This document shows positions 13,836-21,925 of a DNA stretch of 32,714 nt, in pieces. The first letter of the stretch is position 1. Each line of letters starts with the position of its first letter. Source of the stretch: JAGOVB01 sp964481175 (lineage in GTDB: Bacteria > Patescibacteriota > Minisyncoccia > Phycocordibacterales > PALSA-1337); contig CAYZSZ010000008.1 in NCBI GenBank assembly GCA_964481175.1, positions 1-32,714 of the forward strand. Direction: 5' to 3'. The notes below the pieces were generated by a model. The model ran no database searches. It saw only the letters and a program-made list of their open reading frames with translations, and had not been told where the DNA came from. Position numbers and translations under genes: made by a program.

Positions 13836-15472
13836 TATTTCTTTGCAGCTTTTATAAACTCAGTAAACAAAGGATGAGGTCGTAGAGGTCGAGCGAGGAA
13901 TTCTGGATGGAACTGTGTACCCAAAAAGAATGGATGTACTGATCGTGGGAGCTCAGCGATTTCCATCAGCTTTCCACTCGGTGATCGGCCTGAAAATACG
14001 AGACCAGCAGCTTCTATCTTTTCTACATAATCTGGGTTCACTTCGTATCGATGTCGATGTCGCTCGATGATTTTATCTGAGGCATATGCTTCGTGCGCAA
14101 TAGTCCCCTTTTTAATGACTGCATCATAATGACCGAGGCGCATGCTCGCTCCGTAGAGTCCTTGTTCAAGCTTTTTCTTTTGATCAGGCATAATGTCGAT
14201 AACAACATGCTTTGCATTTGGATTGATCTCTGCAGTATTTGCGTCTTTGAGCCCCAATACATTTCGAGCGTACTCGATTGTCATAAGCTGCATACCGTAA
14301 CAGAGTCCGAAATACGGAATCTTTTTTTCTCGTGCGTAGCGGATCACATTGAGCTTTCCCTCTATACCTGTTTCTCCAAATCCTCCTGGAACCAAAAGGC
14401 CATCGTATTTGTCGAGTGAGCTGTAGTCTGGATTTTTTACTTCAAAATCACGCGCATTTACTGTATGGATGACTGCTTTTACTTTTTGATTATAGGCCGA
14501 ATACTTGATCGCTTCGAGTACTGACAAGTATGCATCAGTGAGTACAAAATCTCCGGTATTAAAATACTTTCCGACGATAGCGATATGTACTTCTTTTTGA
14601 GTCTTTTTGGTGCTTTCGACAAATCTCTTCCAGTCGATGAGTCCTGGTGCGTTCTTTTTTGGTTTGAGTTCTAATGATTTCAAAATAAGGTCACCTATTT
14701 TATCTCGCTCAAAATTGATCGGTACATCGTAGACACTGTCTACGTCAGGAGCAGCGATAACATGCTCATGAGCGACGTTACAAGTAAAGGCTATCTTCTC
14801 TTTTCGTTTATCATCGATCGGTACTTCGCTACGTGCAATGATAAAGTCAGCTTGCACTCCGTACGAACTCAACTGTTTTACGGCATTTTGAGTAGGTTTT
14901 GATTTCATCTCACCGATTTTGTTTGGGATAGGCAAAAATGAAACCATCACAAAGATAACATCTCGTGGGTGACGGAGTTTGAGGACACGTGCCGCCTCAA
15001 TAAACATGATGTTTTGATAGTCACCGATAGTACCCCCGATTTCGACGATAGAGATATCGCTTTTATTGATCGTCGCAGAGTGCTCGATGCGGCGCACGAT
15101 TTCTTCGCGGATATGATCAGAGTCAACAAATTTTCCTTTGTAGCCGAGCGCACGCTCTTTGTCGATCACATACTTGTAGACCATACCAGAAGTCATATAG
15201 TCATCATTTGAAAGATCGTGATTGAGAAAGCGTTCGTAGTTACCCATGTCTTGATCTGTTTCTAGTCCAGAATTTAAAACAAAAACCTCACCGTGTTCTG
15301 TGGGGTTCATTGTTCCAGCGTCGACGTTTAAATAAGGGTCGATTTTAACGAGATTTACTTTGTAACCTTTTCCTTCGAGGATAGTTCCAATAGATGATGT
15401 AGCGATACCCTTTCCTACTCCAGACATTACTCCACCAACTACGAAAATATATTTATGTCGTTTATCAGCCAT
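13835..15472 (-). CDS. pyrG: CTP synthase
   Basis: 545 residues, full length. The synthetase domain has the P-loop-like GGVMSGVGKG (13-22), KIDPYLNVDAGTMNPTEHGE and EMKSKPTQ (188-195). The class I glutaminase domain has VPGGFGETGIEGK, the nucleophile C391 in GLCYGMQ, and H522/E524 in TQFHPEF. It makes CTP from UTP, ATP and glutamine, supplying RNA, DNA and lipid precursors. Differences from the usual sequence are DYQN (151-154) where most enzymes have DIES in the nucleotide-binding loop, and Tyr in place of Leu after the catalytic Cys. It has its own leaderless promoter after ftsX and converges on the terminator of the unknown gene. Confidence 0.97.
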   Translation of the reverse strand: MADKRHKYIFVVGGVMSGVGKGIATSSIGTILEGKGYKVNLVKIDPYLNVDAGTMNPTEHGEVFVLNSGLETDQDMGNYERFLNHDLSNDDYMTSGMVYKYVIDKERALGYKGKFVDSDHIREEIVRRIEHSATINKSDISIVEIGGTIGDYQNIMFIEAARVLKLRHPRDVIFVMVSFLPIPNKIGEMKSKPTQNAVKQLSSYGVQADFIIARSEVPIDDKRKEKIAFTCNVAHEHVIAAPDVDSVYDVPINFERDKIGDLILKSLELKPKKNAPGLIDWKRFVESTKKTQKEVHIAIVGKYFNTGDFVLTDAYLSVLEAIKYSAYNQKVKAVIHTVNARDFEVKNPDYSSLDKYDGLLVPGGFGETGIEGKLNVIRYAREKKIPYFGLCYGMQLMTIEYARNVLGLKDANTAEINPNAKHVVIDIMPDQKKKLEQGLYGASMRLGHYDAVIKKGTIAHEAYASDKIIERHRHRYEVNPDYVEKIEAAGLVFSGRSPSGKLMEIAELPRSVHPFFLGTQFHPEFLARPLRPHPLFTEFIKAAKK

Positions 15473-15478
15473 GATGAA

Positions 15479-15506
15479 ATTTTAGTGTATAGCACTATTG
15501 TAGCAA
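15479..15506 (-). promoter_or_regulatory. Leaderless promoter of pyrG
   Basis: On the minus strand, TTGCTA (15506-15501), a 16-nt spacer, TAAAAT (15484-15479), 6 nt (TTCATC), then the ATG at 15472. Confidence 0.6.
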
Positions 15507-15524
15507 AGTGGGAAACAGCGTCTA

Positions 15525-16454
15525 CTAGACATTTAGATATCTTCGTACTGCCATATAGCTTGAGACTGCACCGAGGACGATACCTGAGCCCATAATGACT
15601 GCAAATATGGTTCTGAAGTTACCTACATAGTAAGAAAAGAGGATGTGCCGGATCTCGCTGATATCTCCTGGATACGCATGGAGGAAACGGATATAGAGGG
15701 CGTCCATATAGTATGCAAAGAGTCCGAGGATGATGATAGCGAGTATCGCTGAGGCTATACCGTACATAACTCCTGACACTACGAATGGACCACGAACATA
15801 CATATTGCTCGCACCCACAAGTTTCATCACCGCGATCTCATCACGAGATGAGAATATGATCACACGGATCGTATTGAAGGTGACAATCACTGCCATAACG
15901 ACAAGAACCAAGATGATCACTGAAACGGTTTTTTCTACAAGCGGAATGATGCGTGAAAGACGATCGATAATCACTTTGTTGCGGCTATAGTTTATATCGT
16001 CGATAAATGTTTTGTCTGCAAGAGATTTGGTAATAGATTCATATTGAGAAGGGTCTTTTGCTTTTATCGTGAGTACTGCAGGTAATGGATTATCCCCCAC
16101 TTCCTCAAGACCTTGTAGGATGAGCGTATTGTCTTGGTGTTTGTCTTTGAAGCGCTTCAAAGATTCCTCACGAGAAACGTACTCAGTCGTAGCGACTTCT
16201 GGCATCTTTTCTAGTGTCTTTTTGAGATCTAAAATATCAGTCTCATTTGCATTGAGTGCAAAGTATACATTTATATCTACCTTTTCGCGCACTACATTGA
16301 GAAAGCTTTCGCTCAATGTGCTAAAGAAAATCAATCCTCCAAAAACCAAAAGTGCTATCGAAAGTACGAGCACTGACGAAAGAGAGAGAAAGCCATTTCT
16401 CCAAAAATTTACAAAGCCTGATCTGACGACTCGACGAATTTTAGTAAAAATCAT
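15525..16454 (-). CDS. ftsX: Cell-division protein FtsX (ABC transporter-like permease)
   Basis: 309 residues with the FtsX topology: cytoplasmic N-terminus, TM1 (about 22-45), a large extracytoplasmic domain (about 48-170; VDINVYFALNANETDI and KMPEVATTEYVSREESLKRF), then three more membrane segments (about 175-200, 225-250 and 278-302). The cytoplasmic loop has RDEIAVMKLVGASNMYVRGP, the conserved coupling segment. With FtsE it forms the complex that activates peptidoglycan hydrolases at division. It follows ftsE by 9 nt. Confidence 0.95.
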   Translation of the reverse strand: MIFTKIRRVVRSGFVNFWRNGFLSLSSVLVLSIALLVFGGLIFFSTLSESFLNVVREKVDINVYFALNANETDILDLKKTLEKMPEVATTEYVSREESLKRFKDKHQDNTLILQGLEEVGDNPLPAVLTIKAKDPSQYESITKSLADKTFIDDINYSRNKVIIDRLSRIIPLVEKTVSVIILVLVVMAVIVTFNTIRVIIFSSRDEIAVMKLVGASNMYVRGPFVVSGVMYGIASAILAIIILGLFAYYMDALYIRFLHAYPGDISEIRHILFSYYVGNFRTIFAVIMGSGIVLGAVSSYMAVRRYLNV

Positions 16455-16462
16455 ATGTATAT

Positions 16463-16468
16463 ATTATA
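16463..16468 (-). promoter_or_regulatory. Possible -10 box for ftsX at the ftsE stop codon
   Basis: TATAAT spans the TAA stop of ftsE and is followed by 8 nt and the ftsX ATG at 16454. The spacing is 2 nt longer than the window's usual 6. The region is AT-rich, so chance is possible. Confidence 0.35.
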
Positions 16469-17144
16469 GCGCGTACTTTCCTTTTTTGTCGTCTCGCACC
16501 AGCTTTCCCTTTTCCATAGTGATAACACGGCCTTTTATCTCATCTACGACTCCACGATTGTGGGTGGTTAGTAAAACGGTAGTACCGAGGTCGTTGATTT
16601 TTTTGAGGATCTTAATAATTTCAAAAGTATTGATCGGGTCGAGGTTACCGGTCGGCTCGTCCGCAATGACGATATCAGGCTGATTGACGATAGCGCGCGC
16701 GATCGCGATGCGCTGCTTTTCTCCTCCTGAAAGCTCGTGTGGAAATGCATATATCTTGTGATGTAAGTCTACAAGCTCGAGCACGTATGGTACATCAGAA
16801 GCAATCTCTGCATCTGTCCGTCCTGCTGCCTCCATAGCAAATGCGATATTTTCGTATGCAGTCTTATTTGGGATGAGACGAAAGTCCTGGAATATAGTCC
16901 CAATGCGACGACGAAGCTTGCTCACTGCACCTTTGCCCAGCTTGTGGATATTTGAAGATTCGAAGAAAACGCTACCTTTTGTAGGTCGATCTTCAGCAAT
17001 GAGCATTTTCAAAAGGGTAGACTTACCAGCGCCAGAATGACCCACAATGGTAACAAACTCTTTTGGTTCTACAGTAAATGAGACTGAATCGAGGGCGAGC
17101 GTGTCGTCTGGGTAAACTTTCGTTACTTTATCAAAATAAATCAT
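16464..17144 (-). CDS. ftsE: Cell-division ATP-binding protein FtsE
   Basis: 226 residues, a complete ABC ATPase. Walker A is GHSGAGKST (35-43), the Q-loop is IGTIFQDFRLI (81-91), the signature is LSGGEKQR (138-145), and Walker B is IVIADEPTGNLDP (158-170), followed by TTVLLTTHN with the switch His. It powers FtsX in controlling septal peptidoglycan hydrolysis. The order prfB-ftsE-ftsX is also seen in many Gram-positive bacteria. The gene starts 9 nt after prfB with a TATAAT motif over the junction. Confidence 0.96.
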   Translation of the reverse strand: MIYFDKVTKVYPDDTLALDSVSFTVEPKEFVTIVGHSGAGKSTLLKMLIAEDRPTKGSVFFESSNIHKLGKGAVSKLRRRIGTIFQDFRLIPNKTAYENIAFAMEAAGRTDAEIASDVPYVLELVDLHHKIYAFPHELSGGEKQRIAIARAIVNQPDIVIADEPTGNLDPINTFEIIKILKKINDLGTTVLLTTHNRGVVDEIKGRVITMEKGKLVRDDKKGKYAL

Positions 17145-17152
17145 TACTGATC

Positions 17153-17158
17153 ATTATA
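17153..17158 (-). promoter_or_regulatory. Possible -10 box for ftsE at the prfB stop codon
   Basis: TATAAT contains the prfB stop TAA and is followed by 8 nt and the ftsE ATG at 17144, the same arrangement as at the ftsE-ftsX junction. Confidence 0.38.
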
Positions 17159-18029
17159 ACATTTTTTCTGCTTCGAGAAATAGATCGATTTCGCCTTCTA
17201 ATACCTCATCTATTTGAGATGTCTCCACATCGGTACGATGATCTTTTACCATTTTGTATGGGTGCATGACATATGAACGGATCTGATTGCCCCACTCGAT
17301 ATCAGTGGTCTTTGAAATATACATACCTTTTTCACGAGCGATACGTTCCTCTTCTTGACGCTTGTAGAGTTTCGCTTTGATGATATCGAGTGCGCGTTCT
17401 TTGTTTTGAGCTTGTGATCGTTCAGTTGTGACGTGTACAGATATGCCGGTTGGAATATGCACCATACGTACTGCCGTCTCTCGTTTGTTTACATTTTGCC
17501 CTCCGGGACCGCCTGCTTTGGCAATAGAAATATCAAGGTCTTTGTCCGGGATAGCGATCTCTGTATTTTTTTCAAATTTTGGAATAACTTCAACGAGTGA
17601 AAAAGAAGTGTGACGCTGCTGCTTTGAGTTAAATGGAGAGATACGGACGAGACGATGTACACCGGACTCATTTTTTAAAGTCCCGTATACATTCTTCCCA
17701 GAGATCTCGACGGTAATATTGCGGTATCCTCCGTGGTCATTGTCATTTTGATGAATAACCGAAATCCCCCAACCTTTTTTATCACAATACTTTTTGTACA
17801 TGCGCATGAGTATGCCAGAAAAATCTTCTGCATCATCTCCTCCAGCGCCCGAGAATATAGTCATAATTGCATCACCAGAGTCATACTTGCTTCCGCCTTC
17901 GGCCTGGATCTTGAGCTCGCCAAGCTCACGGATCATCGCCTGTGCCTTGTCTTTGTCAGACCAAAAATCCGCCCCACTCATAGCGGTTTCTATTTCGTCG
18001 ATGCGGGTTTGGATCTGCTCTTTGTTCAT
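17154..18029 (-). CDS. prfB: Peptide chain release factor 2, short N-terminal domain
   Basis: 291 residues, against about 365 in typical RF2. The stop-codon-recognition motif SPF is at 131-133 (VRISPFNSKQQRHTSF) and the peptidyl-hydrolysis motif GGQ at 176-178 (AGGPGGQNVNK), so it should read UGA and UAA. The missing ~75 residues are from helical domain 1; only a short DFWSDKDKAQAMIRELGELK-like helix remains. There is no sign of the programmed +1 frameshift used by many prfB genes. The frame is continuous from the ATG, and the upstream gene ends 5 nt before it, leaving no room for a hidden first exon. No separate promoter box is seen, so it is read with the upstream gene. Confidence 0.95.
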   Translation of the reverse strand: MNKEQIQTRIDEIETAMSGADFWSDKDKAQAMIRELGELKIQAEGGSKYDSGDAIMTIFSGAGGDDAEDFSGILMRMYKKYCDKKGWGISVIHQNDNDHGGYRNITVEISGKNVYGTLKNESGVHRLVRISPFNSKQQRHTSFSLVEVIPKFEKNTEIAIPDKDLDISIAKAGGPGGQNVNKRETAVRMVHIPTGISVHVTTERSQAQNKERALDIIKAKLYKRQEEERIAREKGMYISKTTDIEWGNQIRSYVMHPYKMVKDHRTDVETSQIDEVLEGEIDLFLEAEKML

Positions 18030-18034
18030 ATGTC

Positions 18035-19444
18035 TTATTTTTCAAGAATCTTTACAATGCCATTATTTGCATCTACCTCTACCATATCTCCATCTTTCAA
18101 AATCTTAGTAGCAACTTTTGTCCCCACAACACAAGGAACACTGAGCTCGCGAGATACGATCGCAGCGTGAGAAGTAACTCCGCCGGTATCCGTTACTATC
18201 GCAATCGCCTTCTTCATAATGGGGACAAAATCGGGTGCAGTATAAGCAGTAACAAGAATGTTCCCCACATTAAATTTGCTCATTTCTTCCACCCCATGAA
18301 TAACCTGAACACGTCCCGCCACTTTACCACCACTACCAGTTCTTCCCTTTATTATTCCCGTATTGATAGGCTCGTGCGTTTCTACAAAATCTTTTTCTAA
18401 TTTTATAAAATCTGTTTGCGCTGCATCACCTTCTTTAACATTTAACTCGCCAAACGGTAAATGAAAATATAAACTGAATTTACGTCGATTTCGGGCCAGC
18501 GAAAGAACATCGTCATGCGGCATATCTAATAACGAAGCGACCTCATTAATGTGAAACTGTTCAAATTCTTCCAACGAAACACCGAGGCGTTTAGCAATTT
18601 GTTCCCAAAATGATAGTAGAGCAAATTTCACATAGGGAACCACAAATGTCGACATTTCATCCTTGAAAAACGTAATGTGATTGAGAGCGTCTATTTCTTC
18701 TTGAATAATTTTTGGTGGTATTTCCGTCTTTTCCAAAACAACAGCACCAGCAATGTCAGGAAAAAAGCTTTTTGCATCACGCAACCCCATGTTAAGCGAA
18801 GTGACATACTGATACTTTTCAACCAGATCTTCAACAGTAACTTGAAAAGTCTTATCGCTTTGATAGCGTTCAGCGACAACGTCTTTAGAGATTTCTTCAT
18901 CACCGAAATGCTTTTTTCTAATGTCGATAAGATCACTTTTAAATGCTATTGCTTTCGTCTTGTATGAGGGATACAAATAAGAAACAACAGAAGCGCCTCC
19001 GAGTTTGGCTTTTGCAATTTCTTCTATTTTCTCACTCAGTACATAAAGGGCATTGCTCATTGGATAGAGATTACCAGTTATCTCATGAATCATATTAGAA
19101 TAGGTGACAATCTGTTCATCAGAGATTCCCTCGCCTCGTGTAGCCATGGCATCGATTTCCTTTTTAATCATACCCAACTGGTGTAATCGATTTTTGTAGA
19201 CCTCATATAATGAATCAAAAAAAGGTTTATTAATTTTATCCTTAAGGGATTCATATATAACCTCCTTTGCATTCGTCTGCATATACCCGGTTAGTTCATT
19301 ATTCGCTGTTTTATATAGAATTCCGACATCGGTGCCAGAAATTTCCTGGTAGTATTTTAGATATTGTTCTCCCGCCCAGAAATATAGCCACAACGGTGGG
19401 TGGTACTCCTTAAACATCAAAACAAATTTAATTTCACCTGACAT
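18035..19444 (-). CDS. PEP-utilising-enzyme mobile (phosphohistidine) domain protein without ATP-grasp domain
   Basis: 469 residues. The last ~110 form the swivelling domain of PEP synthase/PPDK-type enzymes: GKVAGRVQVI, GNILVTAYTAPDFVPIMKKA, TDTGGVTSHAAIVSREL with the phosphorylatable H426, and VPCVVGT. The first ~340 residues are mostly helical (EYHPPLWLYFWAGEQYL, SFWEQIAKRLGV and others) and resemble the helical linker regions of PEP-synthase-like proteins. They show neither an ATP-grasp nor a PEP-binding barrel. It probably relays phosphate or acts as a regulator with a partner enzyme; the reaction is unknown. The start at 19444 is preferred to the ATG at 19507 because TATAAT lies exactly 6 nt before it. 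The 106-nt gap upstream shows no clear terminator. Confidence 0.82.
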   Translation of the reverse strand: MSGEIKFVLMFKEYHPPLWLYFWAGEQYLKYYQEISGTDVGILYKTANNELTGYMQTNAKEVIYESLKDKINKPFFDSLYEVYKNRLHQLGMIKKEIDAMATRGEGISDEQIVTYSNMIHEITGNLYPMSNALYVLSEKIEEIAKAKLGGASVVSYLYPSYKTKAIAFKSDLIDIRKKHFGDEEISKDVVAERYQSDKTFQVTVEDLVEKYQYVTSLNMGLRDAKSFFPDIAGAVVLEKTEIPPKIIQEEIDALNHITFFKDEMSTFVVPYVKFALLSFWEQIAKRLGVSLEEFEQFHINEVASLLDMPHDDVLSLARNRRKFSLYFHLPFGELNVKEGDAAQTDFIKLEKDFVETHEPINTGIIKGRTGSGGKVAGRVQVIHGVEEMSKFNVGNILVTAYTAPDFVPIMKKAIAIVTDTGGVTSHAAIVSRELSVPCVVGTKVATKILKDGDMVEVDANNGIVKILEK

Positions 19445-19450
19445 GGTCTT

Positions 19451-19456
19451 ATTATA
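19451..19456 (-). promoter_or_regulatory. -10 box deciding the start at 19444 (leaderless)
   Basis: A perfect TATAAT, 6 nt (AAGACC), then the ATG at 19444 (MSGEIKF). The upstream in-frame ATG at 19507 encodes 21 residues that would sit across this box. No -35 match is seen. Confidence 0.6.
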
Positions 19457-19550
19457 GCTAACTATTGATAAAAGGACTATATTCTTGGGGATCTTCACAA
19501 CCACCATAGTCAGAGGTTGCTTAGCGGGGTCTTTTCATTTTATACAGAAC

Positions 19551-20831
19551 TTAAGATGAGAGTGGAGGTTGTGGAATCTGTGGTGGAACTTGCGGTGGTT
19601 GTTCTTCTTTTTTCATCATGTCTCGGAATTTTTGTATATTTCGGATGATGTGGTGCCCAACCATATAATGTGTCACGAGGACAACTATACCCAAAAGGAT
19701 AATAGCTAGTAGTATATACACTAAATAATCTTTTACAAATTGAGTAATAAAGAAAGGAGCTTTTACGTCTACAGATACATCTCTTGTATTCCCTGCCTTG
19801 TCCACTGCACGGACGATGACTTCGAGGCTGCCGTCCTTTGCGAGAGGTACCTGAAATGGACTCTCAGCCTGCACGAATACTGGAGATGTGGTGACTGGTT
19901 GTTTTTTGTCGATGATACCCACCTCATATCGATCGATTCCTGATAGATTGTCTGTTGTGAAAAACGAAACGAGTGTGCGCTCTACGAGAACTGCTGCAGC
20001 AACGAGATAGTTTACCTGGGGCTTGAAGGCTGCAGGTGGTGTAGTGTCGATTCGCATTAGGAAGTGACCAGTATTACCCCATACTCCTTTTTTATTTGCC
20101 TTGATGTGAAAATACCATAGTCCGTCTTTTAGTTTTTCAAAAGATGTTGAGGTATCTTCAGTATCTGCGATACTATCGGGGATAGTTGTCGGATTTGTAT
20201 CCAATTCAAAACTAAATCCTTCCATACCTGGATCACGCTCCCAAGATAGAACTGGGCTATCATTTTTATACCAAAGTCCTTGATCAGGATGTGTCTCAGA
20301 GTATACTCGGACACCCTCAGGTGCCTTTGGGATGACAGAGTACTCTGCTCTACCAAGATCGACTACAGCTTCAGTTCCCAAACCATCATTGAACAATACT
20401 TTTGAAGTAGAGTTTACACTGATTGTTCCACTCCCTGTTTTCAAAGCCTTAAAAGTCATCGTCCCAATGAGTCCAGAGCTTGTTGTAATACCGCCGGGGA
20501 TCACACCGACATAGCTCGCTGTTCCCTTTGTATTGTCGTATTTTGGTGGCTCAATCCACACACCGATGATTGAGACTCCACCAGAAGGACGGACTATGGC
20601 AAATTTTTCTTTATCAAACTGAATACGTATTTCGACGCCATTGATCGAAGAGCTGCGAGTGTCGATGAGGATAGGTACGTCGAATGTAGTGCCTTCAACA
20701 AAAGAACCTGTACGTGGCGACAGAGTTACACCAACTCTTTTTACAAGAGTATTGGCATTTAGGGTTTGTGCTTTTACCACCCCGATAGAAGCAGCACATA
20801 TAAGAAGTGCTAGTAGTATCTTTTTCATCAT
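19551..20831 (-). CDS. Membrane-anchored cohesin-like domain protein (third of three)
   Basis: 426 residues: signal peptide (1-21, ending VVKA), a cohesin-like domain (about 30-165), two Ig/FnIII-like domains (about 170-365), one transmembrane helix (about 372-398) and a Pro-rich cytoplasmic tail (EEQPPQVPPQIPQPP). Cohesin-type features are VPILIDTRSSSINGVEIRIQ, GVWIEPP, VGVIPGGI, GTMTFKALKTGSGTISV and LFNDGLGT. The segment WVEPP...GxxPGG...NDGxGT is shared with the two genes before it. Cohesins bind dockerins, and one is encoded upstream in the same cluster. The start overlaps the stop of the preceding gene (ATGATGA), so translation is probably coupled. Binding has to be inferred. Confidence 0.82.
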   Translation of the reverse strand: MMKKILLALLICAASIGVVKAQTLNANTLVKRVGVTLSPRTGSFVEGTTFDVPILIDTRSSSINGVEIRIQFDKEKFAIVRPSGGVSIIGVWIEPPKYDNTKGTASYVGVIPGGITTSSGLIGTMTFKALKTGSGTISVNSTSKVLFNDGLGTEAVVDLGRAEYSVIPKAPEGVRVYSETHPDQGLWYKNDSPVLSWERDPGMEGFSFELDTNPTTIPDSIADTEDTSTSFEKLKDGLWYFHIKANKKGVWGNTGHFLMRIDTTPPAAFKPQVNYLVAAAVLVERTLVSFFTTDNLSGIDRYEVGIIDKKQPVTTSPVFVQAESPFQVPLAKDGSLEVIVRAVDKAGNTRDVSVDVKAPFFITQFVKDYLVYILLAIILLGIVVLVTHYMVGHHIIRNIQKFRDMMKKEEQPPQVPPQIPQPPLSS

Positions 20832-21925
20832 ATCGAGCTGATATCTTTTATCTCTTTATCGATCACTTTTTCTGCATCATTCAGATCTTGTTTTAAATCC
20901 TTGATAGAATTGTTTTTTACATCTTGATCGAGAACTTTGAATGACTTTTTGACTATATCTCTAGCGCTCTTTTTCCCTTTTCTGACATGTGCACCGCTTC
21001 GAAGCAAAAGTCCGAGTACGAACAAGAATAGTGCTGATGTGACCGCAGCTACCCAGACAGTCGCATTTGAAAACGAATTACCGATCTTGATTTCGAGCTC
21101 ATTTGAGCGGAGAGAGTTGCTCATGTCGGGTTTGATCGCGACTACTGTCACTTTGTAAGTGCCTGGCTTTAGACTCTGTGGGACGAGTGTATAAAACTCA
21201 CCTTTTTCATCAATCGTGCTCGTGATAAATACTTTGTAGCCACTCGAATCGATAAAGGTGACGAGGGCTTGTGCTTTTGGATACTCAGTATTCCCAGCTA
21301 TCGCTTGTTCTCCAAACTTTTTGACCCGCATGATCTCTGGGGCATTTAGCTCAGGCTTCTTTTGTGGCTGTTCAGACTGAGGCGGAACTTCGACTTTGAT
21401 TTCCTCTATCTTTTTTACTGGCGTGACAACAGGTTTGACTTCTTTTACTGGTGCAGGGTTTATAGTAAAGACACCGCTACGCAAAGCACCGGTAATATTT
21501 GTACCTTGACCATCATTTGCAAGGATTTGTGCTGAACCTATAGAGACAGTTCCGTTACCCGGCTGGATGGCGCGTAGATTCAGAGTAACGATATCAGCAT
21601 TTCCTCCTGGATGACCTCCGAGTGACACTCCTTCAAACACGACCGCACCATTGGTATTTGAAAAGCTTGGTTCGGTTACCCAAAAATTTAGAATGGAGCT
21701 CTCTTTAGTTACTGATTCAATTGAAAAAACTGAAGTGGGAATTTTTATATTTGCTGAAACTGCGTTTACTGGAGTATTGCTACTTACAACTACCTTGAGA
21801 CGTACACGATCACCGACATTGTATGTGCTCGATGGTGGACTGATCGATATATCAGCAGCAAAAATCACAAATGGGAATGTAAAAACAAATGCAAAAACTA
21901 GTGTTTTAAGGAATTTCTTTTCCAT
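20828..21925 (-). CDS. Membrane-anchored cohesin-like domain protein (second of three)
   Basis: 365 residues: signal peptide (1-23), a cohesin-like domain (about 24-155; STYNVGDRVRLKVVVSSNTP, NFWVTEPSFSNTNGAVVFEG, AQILANDGQGTNIT), a Pro/Val/Lys linker (156-192), a small Ig-like domain (about 195-283), a transmembrane helix (about 287-311) and a charged cytoplasmic tail that looks helical (VLDQDVKNNSIKDLKQDLND). The tail differs from the Pro-rich tail of the next protein, so the two may contact different cytoplasmic partners. It begins inside the end of the previous gene (28-nt overlap) and has a Shine-Dalgarno-like AGGAAAG 2 nt before the ATG, one of few in this window. Confidence 0.82.
   Translation of the reverse strand: MEKKFLKTLVFAFVFTFPFVIFAADISISPPSSTYNVGDRVRLKVVVSSNTPVNAVSANIKIPTSVFSIESVTKESSILNFWVTEPSFSNTNGAVVFEGVSLGGHPGGNADIVTLNLRAIQPGNGTVSIGSAQILANDGQGTNITGALRSGVFTINPAPVKEVKPVVTPVKKIEEIKVEVPPQSEQPQKKPELNAPEIMRVKKFGEQAIAGNTEYPKAQALVTFIDSSGYKVFITSTIDEKGEFYTLVPQSLKPGTYKVTVVAIKPDMSNSLRSNELEIKIGNSFSNATVWVAAVTSALFLFVLGLLLRSGAHVRKGKKSARDIVKKSFKVLDQDVKNNSIKDLKQDLNDAEKVIDKEIKDISSI

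Noticed and set aside
19445..19550. Terminator after the last cohesin gene
   Set aside because: No stem followed by a T run is visible in this gap, so none is called.
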